Below, in pieces: positions 7,069-12,941 of a stretch of DNA of 16,482 nucleotides. The translations under genes were made by a program, and so were the position numbers. The stretch covers positions 1 to 16,482 of the forward strand of contig WFTD01000107.1 in NCBI GenBank assembly GCA_015485755.1, read 5' to 3'. Below the pieces are notes generated by a model. That model ran no database searches and had not been told where the DNA came from. It worked only from the letters and a program-made list of their open reading frames with translations. The stretch is from Patescibacteria group bacterium (GTDB lineage: Bacteria > Patescibacteriota > Patescibacteriia > S139-126). The number at the start of each line of letters is the position of its first letter. Position 1 is the stretch's first letter.

Positions 7069-7103
7069 CGATCCCCGAATGCAAACTAAAACTGACAAAA
7101 TTA

Positions 7104-7127
7104 CCTAAACGTAAATTTTAGTTTAGG
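7104..7127. repeat. Inverted repeat between ftsX and the tRNA-Gln copy
   Basis: CCTAAAC (7104-7110) and GTTTAGG (7121-7127) pair over a 10-nt AT-rich loop. It overlaps the -10 of the candidate tRNA promoter. No long T-run follows on either strand, so it is at best a weak ftsX terminator; an operator-like role is equally possible. Confidence 0.45.
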
Positions 7128-7148
7128 CAAAAACAAGAAAAAAGTCAA
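7120..7148 (-). promoter_or_regulatory. Candidate promoter for the tRNA-Gln/GIY-YIG region
   Basis: On the minus strand, -35 TTGACT (7143-7148), a 17-bp spacer and -10 TAAACT (7120-7125) lie between the ftsX stop and the broken tRNA-Gln. This is where the promoter of the original single tRNA gene would be expected. Transcription from it would pass through the broken copy and the GIY-YIG gene before reaching the intact tRNA. Confidence 0.55.
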
Positions 7149-7154
7149 TTACCC

Positions 7155-8072
7155 TTACCTATTTATATACCGCCGTACTGCCACCCAGGAACTAACTATT
7201 CCGACCAGCATTGCTCCCAAAAGCTCCAACCCAAATATTGTAACAAAATTTTCTTTAAAATATAAAGACAAATTCAATGTCCCCTCACCAAAGAAACTAC
7301 CCAAAAATGGTTGGATAGCATTTAAAACTGGGAAGGTCAAGGCAATGTTTATTAAGGTTGCCAAAACTGCATAAATTATCCCCTCCACCAAAAAGGGCGC
7401 TTCAATAAAAAACTTAGAAGCGCCAACCAATCTCATTATTTTCAGCTCATCACGGTAAGTATAAATAGCAATCCTGATAGTATTAAAAGAAACAAGCACA
7501 GCAATAATAAAGAAAATAACGCTCAAAGCCAAACCAATATTGTTGATGGTGCGGCTAATATCAGATATTTTATTTATAATAATATTGTAATCCTGAAAAT
7601 CCTTGTCTTGAATATACGGGGAAAGCTCAGGCTGGCTAAGAATATTTAAAATCTTATTATAATCATCAATTGATTCAGCTTGAATTATCAAAGTATCTCC
7701 CAAAGGGTTATTGCTTAACTCGTTAAGCGATTCTAAAATAATTTTATTGTCCTTATACTTTTCTTTGAACTGCTCCAATGCTTGATCTTTAGGTATATAA
7801 ACAACCTCTTTCACCCCTTTTATCTTCTTAAGCTCATCTTTGAAGTCAATAACAACTTGAGGATCAATTTCCTGCTTGAAATAAACGCTAACATCAACTT
7901 GTTTGTGGAGAGTATTGATGGCATGATCAATAACAATATTTAGAGAAAACAAAACCGTCACCACAAACAATGACATTGTCATAATAGTAGTGGTAACAAT
8001 CGCCAGCCAAAAATTGCGGAAAAAATTCTGCCAAGCAAATTTGATAACGCGATAAAAAGAAACAAACAACAT
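7155..8072 (-). CDS. ftsX: Cell division protein FtsX (ABC transporter-like permease)
   Basis: A 305-aa protein with standard FtsX architecture: a cytoplasmic N-terminus (FYRVIKFAWQNFFRNFW, 6-22), TM1 (about 22-46), a roughly 125-residue extracytoplasmic domain (about 50-172) and TM2-TM4 (about 177-200, 224-247 and 275-298). The cytoplasmic stretch RDELKIMRLVGAS (207-219), between TM2 and TM3, is the conserved part of the FtsX permease domain next to the ATPase contact. FtsX carries the FtsE ATPase signal across the membrane to peptidoglycan hydrolases. It starts 13 bp after the ftsE stop and is the last gene of the rlpA-like/ftsE/ftsX operon. No Shine-Dalgarno is visible before its ATG. Confidence 0.95.
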   Translation of the reverse strand: MLFVSFYRVIKFAWQNFFRNFWLAIVTTTIMTMSLFVVTVLFSLNIVIDHAINTLHKQVDVSVYFKQEIDPQVVIDFKDELKKIKGVKEVVYIPKDQALEQFKEKYKDNKIILESLNELSNNPLGDTLIIQAESIDDYNKILNILSQPELSPYIQDKDFQDYNIIINKISDISRTINNIGLALSVIFFIIAVLVSFNTIRIAIYTYRDELKIMRLVGASKFFIEAPFLVEGIIYAVLATLINIALTFPVLNAIQPFLGSFFGEGTLNLSLYFKENFVTIFGLELLGAMLVGIVSSWVAVRRYINR

Positions 8073-8085
8073 AAATTTTTATAGG

Positions 8086-8766
8086 TTAAAGCAAATATTT
8101 ACCATGCTTTTGGTCAGACACGACCATGCCGCCATCCAAAGTAATAACTCTTTTCTTGAGGTTATTAACAATCTCACGGTTATGAGTAACCAAAATAACA
8201 GTCGTGCCAACTTCATTTATCTTCTCCAAAATCTGAACGATTGCTTGAGTGTTAATAGTGTCTAAATTCCCAGTAGGCTCATCGGCTAATAAAATTTTAG
8301 GGCGATGCACTAATGCTCGCGCAATCACAACTCGCTGCTGCTCACCCCCTGATAACTGATAAGGAAAACGATTTGCTTTGTCTTCCAAATCAACAATCCT
8401 TAATACCTGCGGAACAACTTCTCTAATTTTACCCGGCTCAGCGCCGCATACTTCCAAAGCAAATGATACATTTTCAAAAACTGTTTTTTTGGGCAATAAC
8501 TTAAAATCTTGCCAAACCACTCCAATTTGCCGGCGCAAAACAGGCAACTCACTAGAGCGAATATTGGTGATATCCCAATCGCCAATAATAATCTTGCCGC
8601 GCGTTGGCCTCTCTTCAGCCAAAATTAATTTAACAATAGTAGTCTTACCTGTTCCAGACTGGCCGACAATTGAAACAAATTCACCCGGCTTAATTTTAAA
8701 ACTAACATCCCTAACAGCGTAAACATTGTTATTATATTTTTTGCTGACATTAATAAACTCAATCAT
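8086..8766 (-). CDS. ftsE: Cell division ATP-binding protein FtsE
   Basis: A 226-aa ABC ATPase of normal length. Walker A is GQSGTGKT (35-42), the Q-loop is Q86 in VWQDFKLLPKKTVFENV (FtsE-typical), the signature is LSGGEQQR (138-145), Walker B is ILLADEPTGNLD (158-169) and the switch His is H195 in VTHN. With FtsX it forms the septal FtsEX complex, which controls cell-wall hydrolases rather than transporting a solute. It starts 8 bp after the RlpA-like gene stop and is followed by ftsX after 13 bp. All catalytic residues are intact. Confidence 0.96.
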   Translation of the reverse strand: MIEFINVSKKYNNNVYAVRDVSFKIKPGEFVSIVGQSGTGKTTIVKLILAEERPTRGKIIIGDWDITNIRSSELPVLRRQIGVVWQDFKLLPKKTVFENVSFALEVCGAEPGKIREVVPQVLRIVDLEDKANRFPYQLSGGEQQRVVIARALVHRPKILLADEPTGNLDTINTQAIVQILEKINEVGTTVILVTHNREIVNNLKKRVITLDGGMVVSDQKHGKYLL

Positions 8767-8774
8767 AAAATAGA

Positions 8775-9872
8775 TTAAGGATAAAGGGGGTCAACTACAA
8801 CTTCGGTTAAACCCAAATACAAAGATGATATTTTGGCAAAAGCAACTTTATCAAGGTCAATTACCCTATCAGGATGGATAGACCGATCAGGACCGTAGTC
8901 ATTTACTGTAACAACAACTGACTTGCCATTAGCTAAATTTGTTACTTTGAGTTTAGTGCCTTTGGGATAATCAGGAGAGGCGGCAAATAAACCTCCTTTA
9001 TAAGCGTACCAACTAGCTTTACCTTTTTCCATTATACCATTTGTCAACACTGCAACCAATAGCTCTTTTTGTCTGGTGGCTGTCCTCACCATGCCAATTT
9101 TATACAAACTATCTGATGGTGATGCTTCCCATTTTTTTTGAGAATTATTCCAAGCAAAAATTTCTTTACGGCTGTTGCCTGGACTAAACTTTATATCTAT
9201 TACCAACGGTTTTGTTACTTGAACATTATCACCCATAACTTGAAAATAAAACAAAGGCGAGGCGTAATCCCACCCTGGCGGCTTTGGATAAACTGGTAAA
9301 ATAGGTGTTATTTTTATTTCAGCCGGAGCGGTCAAAGCCGCGGCTGGGATATGCAAAACAAAATATCCGCCCGGCATTTGCACTCTGAACCCCTTGGCAA
9401 TTGTCGCCTCGTCCAAATACAAAGAAAACGGTGATAATGGCAATACTGTTACTGCCAATTGCCCCAACTTGCTCCTCACTTTTACTTTGAGCTCGCTGCC
9501 TTCCTCAATAAAATCAGCTGCTCGCCACTCCCCTTTCCCAGCTTCCCTCTGCCACACCTGGACTGCGCCAGCCTGATCGGGACGAGGAAGGTAAATAAAA
9601 AAATCTTTCACAATATTAGCGTCTAACACTTGCCAATTATAAAAATACGGCAATGCCGAAGGCAAGCTATTGTCAGCTGGTTTGGTAAAAAATGCAACTC
9701 TTGAATACTTATCCAAAGAACCCGAAGGAAAAATGACTCTAAAATCGTCCAATAAAATTTCTTTGCCAACTTGAATATCTTCGCCTGTCAAAAAAAGTGA
9801 CTGGGCTTGAGCTGAATTAAAAATCGGCAAAAACAAAAAAAACAAAATCAAAAGAAAAAACCATCTTGGCAT
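8775..9872 (-). CDS. Secreted protein with C-terminal RlpA-like double-psi beta-barrel
   Basis: A 365-aa protein with a signal peptide (hydrophobic 4-20, probable cleavage after AQA at 23). A beta-rich middle follows; the stretch MPGGYFVLHIPAAAL...PAEIKITPI (166-191) weakly resembles ZU5-like folds. The C-terminal domain (about 284-363) matches RlpA-like barrels: KASWYA (285-290), GTKLKVTNLANGKSVVVTVNDYGP (305-328) and RVIDL (336-340). RlpA proteins are septal peptidoglycan-binding proteins, and some are lytic transglycosylases. The Asp of NDYGP (D325) is kept, but the usual AAH motif reads AAS (297-299), so the catalytic His seems to be missing. It is the first gene of an operon with ftsE (8 bp away) and ftsX, which makes a role as wall-directed effector or partner of FtsEX plausible. 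Enzymatic activity is doubtful. Confidence 0.85.
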   Translation of the reverse strand: MPRWFFLLILFFLFLPIFNSAQAQSLFLTGEDIQVGKEILLDDFRVIFPSGSLDKYSRVAFFTKPADNSLPSALPYFYNWQVLDANIVKDFFIYLPRPDQAGAVQVWQREAGKGEWRAADFIEEGSELKVKVRSKLGQLAVTVLPLSPFSLYLDEATIAKGFRVQMPGGYFVLHIPAAALTAPAEIKITPILPVYPKPPGWDYASPLFYFQVMGDNVQVTKPLVIDIKFSPGNSRKEIFAWNNSQKKWEASPSDSLYKIGMVRTATRQKELLVAVLTNGIMEKGKASWYAYKGGLFAASPDYPKGTKLKVTNLANGKSVVVTVNDYGPDRSIHPDRVIDLDKVAFAKISSLYLGLTEVVVDPLYP

Positions 9873-9894
9873 AAAAATATTTTTAATCTATACT
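9866..9894 (+). promoter_or_regulatory. Candidate promoter for tRNA-Gly and tRNA-Thr
   Basis: On the plus strand, -35 TTGGCA (9866-9871), a 17-bp spacer and -10 TATACT (9889-9894). The -35 covers the start codon of the divergent RlpA-like gene. The leader to tRNA-Gly at 9976 would be about 75 nt. A second TATAGT at 9951-9956 is closer to the tRNA but has no -35. Confidence 0.55.
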
Positions 9895-9896
9895 AT

Positions 9897-9925
9897 AGTA
9901 TACAAAAAATAACGCTTTGAGTAAA
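9897..9925 (-). promoter_or_regulatory. Promoter of the rlpA-like/ftsE/ftsX operon
   Basis: On the minus strand, -35 TTTACT (9920-9925), a 17-bp spacer and -10 TATACT (9897-9902). The -10 forms half of the 14-bp perfect palindrome at 9889-9902, whose other half is the -10 of the plus-strand promoter. The start codon is 25 bp downstream, without a visible Shine-Dalgarno. Confidence 0.65.
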
Positions 9926-9936
9926 ATAAAACTGTT

Positions 9937-9954
9937 TATAAATAATTATTTATA
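9937..9954. repeat. 18-bp perfect AT palindrome upstream of tRNA-Gly
   Basis: TATAAATAA and TTATTTATA form an exact palindrome without any G or C, between the divergent promoters and tRNA-Gly. It may be an operator or an easily melted site; chance is possible in AT-rich DNA. Confidence 0.4.
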
Positions 9955-9975
9955 GTATTTTTATTAAAAGAATAA

Positions 9976-10049
9976 GCGGGATTAGTATAGTGGTAGTACG
10001 CCAGCTTCCCAAGCTGGAGGCGCGGGTTCGATTCCCGTATCCCGCTCCA
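9976..10049 (+). tRNA. tRNA-Gly (anticodon CCC)
   Basis: A complete cloverleaf: acceptor GCGGGAT/ATCCCGC, D arm with GTATAGTGGTAGTAC, anticodon stem CCAGC/GCTGG with loop TTCCCAA (anticodon CCC), T arm GCGGG-TTCGATT-CCCGT, discriminator T and encoded CCA (10047-10049). It reads GGG codons. It is followed 32 bp later by tRNA-Thr on the same strand. Confidence 0.96.
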
Positions 10050-10081
10050 TTTAAATCTTTAAAAATATACTCTTTGCTTGA

Positions 10082-10157
10082 GCCGATATAGCTCAGCTGG
10101 TAGAGCAATCCCTTCGTAAGGGAGAGGTCGTCGGTTCGAATCCGACTATCGGCTCCA
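10082..10157 (+). tRNA. tRNA-Thr (anticodon CGU)
   Basis: Acceptor GCCGATA/TATCGGC, D arm GCTC-AGCTGGTA-GAGC, anticodon loop TTCGTAA (anticodon CGT) on stem ATCCC/GGGAG with an A-G mismatch at the 27-43 pair, T arm GTCGG-TTCGAAT-CCGAC, encoded CCA. It reads ACG codons and strongly resembles bacterial tRNA-Thr(CGU). It ends directly in the terminator at 10158-10200. Confidence 0.95.
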
Positions 10158-10200
10158 ACCAAAAACACCGCTTGTAGCAGCGGTATTTTTGGTTTCGTTT
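10158..10200. terminator. Bidirectional terminator between tRNA-Thr and the foldase gene
   Basis: A long hairpin. The core ACCGCT...AGCGGT is flanked by ACCAAAAA on the left and TTTTTGGT on the right, with two single-base bulges, followed by further T-rich sequence. It closes the plus-strand tRNA unit, and on the minus strand the lepA-to-foldase operon that ends at 10224. Confidence 0.85.
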
Positions 10201-10223
10201 TGTACCAATAAACCAAATATAAC

Positions 10224-11780
10224 TTAATAAACAAACCTAGAAATATTTCCCAATTTTTCTGCTTCTATCCGAAGCAATTCAAATATCTTTTTACCGCTAG
10301 GCCAAGCAATCAAAATGTGTCGCGCTCTCACCTTAACATCATTAGGATTGTCTTCATTTGTTATCTTCTCCTCTAGCTTAATAATATGGTAACCAAATTT
10401 TGTTTCAACCAAATCGCTAATCTCTCCCACATCCAAACTAAAAGCGACCCGTTCAAACTCTGGCACCATCACCCCTTTGGTGAAATAGCCAAGATCGCCG
10501 CCTCGCTTAGCTGAGGCCTTGTCATCACTGAACTGTTTGGCCATTTTGGCAAAATCATCCGGATTTTCTTTGACTATTTTCAATATCTTCTCTGCCTCTT
10601 CTTTGGTCTTACTGCGATACTTTTTGTCAACCTCAAGCACTTTCATAACTTTTTCTTCCTTAAGAAACGGTTCAATTACCCTTTGTTCAAATGTTGCCAG
10701 GTCCCAACCATAAAACTTATTTAAATTATCACGCAACTGCTCCAAACTGCCAACTTCATTCACTAACTTATCAACTTCTTGGCTTATTTCATCTTGGCTG
10801 ACAGTAATATTGTACTGCCTAGCGACTTGATCCAGCAGTTTTAAATTTACCAACCTGTCCCAAACAATATTCCTCAGTTCGCTTTCAGGAGGAACTTCTT
10901 TGAACTGGCCATTTTCTACTTGGTAATTATAAAAACGCTGCAAAGCTTCTAAATCAGAAATATACCGATCAAAACTAATCCATTCTCCATTAACCCGACC
11001 AGCTGGCAAAGGCAACATTCTGGCTATTTTTATTATTTGGGGATGGCGCCAATCAAGATAATAAATACCAGCCACAACCACTGACAAGGACAAAACAATT
11101 AGGATAATCAAAACTACCAAAATGTGCCAGATTACACCTGCCAATTTACGCGGCTTAGAACTGTCAGACTTGCCTTTGGACTTATGATCTGCTGATTTGA
11201 CCTTTATTTTCAACTTATCTTTGTCTGCGATTAGATCAGGCGAATCAATTGTTTTGGCAAGCCTAAAAATATGCTTTTTGTCTGACTTTTCTGCTGGTTT
11301 TGCTTTGTTTGTTTTTGGCTGCTTGTGTTCAGTTGGATTGGTTTTCTGATTTGATATTTCTGGCTTGGTTTTGTGCTTATTGTCAACTGGAGCAAGGCTT
11401 TCTTTTTGGCTGTCTTTCTTGTTGTCCTTACCATCTGCTTTTTCTTTTTTGCTTGGCTTAATTTTGTTTATTTTGGTTGAAAATCCAGAAAACAATTTAT
11501 TAGTCTTTTTTAGGACATGCTTAAAAGCAGGCTGTTTTTTGCTTTTTTCCTCCACCGCCTTTTTCTTCTTGCTTTCCTCTGCCTCAGCTAAAGCCCGCAA
11601 AATTATTTCCCTGGCCTGCTTGTATTTACTTTTATCTCCCTCAGCAATATCTGGCTGAACAGTTCGCTTGTCTTGATCTGAAACTGCCTGAACTGCACCG
11701 CTTTGTTCATTTGTTGGCGTCTCCTCTTGCGCTTGAGAAGGGCTGGTTTGTGAATTGTTGACCTGATCGACATCTGCCAT
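10224..11780 (-). CDS. Membrane-anchored parvulin-type peptidyl-prolyl isomerase (PrsA/SurA-like) with displaced first strand
   Basis: A 518-aa protein. The N-terminal 210 residues are polar low complexity, rich in Lys/Gln/Ser/Asp. A single membrane helix follows (about 215-241, type II orientation), then a SurA/PrsA-like helical chaperone region (about 262-385), then a parvulin domain: EEAEKIL (394-400), DDFAKMAKQFSDD (408-420), RGGDLGYFTKGVMVPEFE (426-443) and FGYHIIKLEE (462-471). The usual first parvulin strand (xARHILI) is missing before 390. Instead VKVRARHILI appears at 482-491, after the domain, followed by about 27 residues. The protein should assist folding of exported proteins at the outer membrane face. 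It begins 11 bp after the DivIC-like gene and is the last gene of the lepA operon. Confidence 0.88.
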   Translation of the reverse strand: MADVDQVNNSQTSPSQAQEETPTNEQSGAVQAVSDQDKRTVQPDIAEGDKSKYKQAREIILRALAEAEESKKKKAVEEKSKKQPAFKHVLKKTNKLFSGFSTKINKIKPSKKEKADGKDNKKDSQKESLAPVDNKHKTKPEISNQKTNPTEHKQPKTNKAKPAEKSDKKHIFRLAKTIDSPDLIADKDKLKIKVKSADHKSKGKSDSSKPRKLAGVIWHILVVLIILIVLSLSVVVAGIYYLDWRHPQIIKIARMLPLPAGRVNGEWISFDRYISDLEALQRFYNYQVENGQFKEVPPESELRNIVWDRLVNLKLLDQVARQYNITVSQDEISQEVDKLVNEVGSLEQLRDNLNKFYGWDLATFEQRVIEPFLKEEKVMKVLEVDKKYRSKTKEEAEKILKIVKENPDDFAKMAKQFSDDKASAKRGGDLGYFTKGVMVPEFERVAFSLDVGEISDLVETKFGYHIIKLEEKITNEDNPNDVKVRARHILIAWPSGKKIFELLRIEAEKLGNISRFVY

Positions 11781-11791
11781 AAAATAGCTAC

Positions 11792-12187
11792 TTAATAATT
11801 ATTGCTGAAAAAATAATACCACCACAACCTCCAATTAGGCAAAGTTGAAGTTGAAGCATTGCTGCTATCACTACTTTCCTCTAGCTCTGGCACTGCGATC
11901 ACCTTTTCTCCTGGCTTTTTGAGGGATAATTTCTTTCTTGCTTCCTCCTCAATAAAATCATCTGTCTGTAAATAAGCGATCAACGACTCCAATTGTTTGT
12001 TGTCATTCTCCAATGAGTCAATCTTCTCTTCCAGGGCGGCTATTTGCCTTTGAATCTCAATCTTGCGCATAACTTCCCTAATCAAAGAAACTGAAAAAAC
12101 CAACAACAAAACTAGGATAAAAACAAATACCCAAGTAGATGTCAAAAATGAACTTATTAAATTTTTTTTATTTTTCTTTTTGGTCAT
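11792..12187 (-). CDS. DivIC/FtsB-like septum formation initiator protein
   Basis: A 131-aa bitopic protein with a basic N-terminus (KKKNKK), one TM helix (about 18-36), a heptad-like coiled coil (about 40-75: IQRQIAALEEKIDSLENDNKQ) and the family-typical tail DDFIEEEARKKLSLKKPGEKV (76-96). FtsB/DivIC proteins form the FtsLBQ-type complex that activates septal peptidoglycan synthesis. The last 30 residues are Ser/Asn/Trp/Tyr rich and not typical. The gene overlaps the PH-domain gene by 20 bp, and no in-frame Met follows near enough to offer a shorter alternative, so coupled translation is likely. FtsL is not recognised in the window. Confidence 0.85.
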   Translation of the reverse strand: MTKKKNKKNLISSFLTSTWVFVFILVLLLVFSVSLIREVMRKIEIQRQIAALEEKIDSLENDNKQLESLIAYLQTDDFIEEEARKKLSLKKPGEKVIAVPELEESSDSSNASTSTLPNWRLWWYYFFSNNY

Positions 12188-12833
12188 TGGTATTGTTAGC
12201 TAACCACTGATTGAGGGCTTGTTTAACTCTTTCTTCCCCTACCTCTTCTTTGGCTTGTTCAATTATCTTAACAAACTCCTGCACCGCTGGATCGCTAGCA
12301 ATTGGGGATTGTCCTGTCTGTTCCCTGCTCTGGCTTTGATACTTTTGGTGCAATTCAACCAATAAATCATGCAAATCACGCGGATAACGCACATGTTCAA
12401 GCTCCAACACATTCTGACTGCCTGCCGTTTGTATTTTTATTGTACCAAATTTCAACGCAACCGCCCAAAAACCATTTTGCTCCAAAGAAATATCCTGAAT
12501 ATTAGCAAAAGGCGCTTCTGATATTTGCCTGGCAAAAACCCCTTTTTGATCAAAATCAATTATCCTCTTGTTGGTAATTACCACGGCAGTAAATCGCCAA
12601 ACAATAATAGTTTTCAGCAAAACAAATATGCCCAAAACAACCAATCCCAATAAAATAATCTGGCCCAGCCAACCTATTTGCAAAAAAAAGAACAAATAAT
12701 AAAAAGCGCTAAATAATAACACAACGCCTAAAAAAAACCACCAAAAATAAACCAATCCAAAAGGGCGAACAAACGCCACAATTTCTTCGTCCTCTTGCAA
12801 ACGCTTTTGAAAATAAGAAGGAAGTTCAATCAT
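12168..12833 (-). CDS. Bacterial PH-domain membrane protein (YdbS/DUF304-like)
   Basis: A 221-aa protein with two adjacent TM helices (about 28-51 and 56-78), then a bacterial PH domain (about 79-160). The domain has the recognisable VVITNKRIIDFDQKGVF (84-100), PFANIQDISLEQNG (108-121) and FGTIKIQTAGSQN (129-141). A polar helical tail (181-221) includes EEVGEERVKQALNQW. Such proteins are common in bacteria; their role at the membrane is not firmly established. It starts 6 bp after the 32-aa microprotein stop and overlaps the DivIC-like gene, so it belongs to the lepA operon. No Shine-Dalgarno is visible. Confidence 0.85.
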   Translation of the reverse strand: MIELPSYFQKRLQEDEEIVAFVRPFGLVYFWWFFLGVVLLFSAFYYLFFFLQIGWLGQIILLGLVVLGIFVLLKTIIVWRFTAVVITNKRIIDFDQKGVFARQISEAPFANIQDISLEQNGFWAVALKFGTIKIQTAGSQNVLELEHVRYPRDLHDLLVELHQKYQSQSREQTGQSPIASDPAVQEFVKIIEQAKEEVGEERVKQALNQWLANNTNDQKEK

Positions 12834-12839
12834 AATTAA

Positions 12840-12938
12840 CTACAAAGCAAACAAGCCAAATGTCCACAAAAGCATTGACAAAGTCACCATTATGGACACG
12901 CCCACCCAAATAATCTTTTTGATTTTTTTTCTTGACAT
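12840..12938 (-). CDS. 32-aa single-pass membrane microprotein
   Basis: An ATG at 12938 opens a 32-codon frame ending in TAG at 12840-12842. The product starts MSRKKIKKIIW, a basic head, and continues as one hydrophobic helix (about 9-32) ending LLWTFGLFAL, so it has an N-in single-TM layout. It fills the gap between lepA and the PH-domain gene almost exactly: 3 bp after the lepA stop and 6 bp before the next start. The positive-inside pattern and tight spacing argue that it is a real gene; function is unknown. There is no obvious Shine-Dalgarno, like its neighbours, so translation may be coupled to lepA termination. Confidence 0.65.
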   Translation of the reverse strand: MSRKKIKKIIWVGVSIMVTLSMLLWTFGLFAL

Positions 12939-12941
12939 ATA

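Larger units (their letters stand above)
6931..7078 (-). pseudogene. Disrupted, 3'-truncated tRNA-Gln copy split by hairpin insertions
   Basis: Reading on the minus strand, all tRNA bases from U1 to the 3' side of the T arm are present and identical to the intact tRNA-Gln at 6568-6641. They are interrupted after position 9 (22-bp insert, 7048-7069), inside the anticodon stem (25-bp insert, 7003-7027) and in the T loop (40-bp insert, 6939-6978). The copy stops after CGAATCCT, so the rest of the T stem, the acceptor 3' strand and CCA are absent. It cannot fold into a functional tRNA. The lack of point mutations in the tRNA part means that duplication and insertions are recent, or that homogenisation continues. 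It lies directly downstream of a good promoter (7120-7148). Confidence 0.9.

Noticed and set aside
6939..7069. Short repeated hairpins as a possible CRISPR array
   Set aside because: Units differ in sequence and orientation, spacing is irregular, and the intervening DNA is a recognisable tRNA gene. No cas gene is present.
6931..7078. Interrupted tRNA-Gln copy as a functional intron-containing tRNA
   Set aside because: The inserts (22, 25 and 40 bp) are far too short for group I or II introns, and the 3' acceptor strand and CCA are missing altogether.
9950..10234. 94-codon minus-strand open frame opposite the two tRNA genes
   Set aside because: Its sequence is the antisense translation of tRNA-Gly and tRNA-Thr (for example GNRTRASSLGSW and ADSRIRTDDLSLTKG, typical spurious tRNA-antisense peptides). 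The tRNAs fold perfectly, so this is not a gene.
11365..11658. 97-codon hydrophobic plus-strand frame opposite the foldase N-terminus
   Set aside because: It is a shadow of the Lys/Glu-rich low-complexity region on the other strand, where AAA/GAA codons become TTT/TTC (Phe) and give an artificial membrane-like peptide. The frame of the foldase is well supported.
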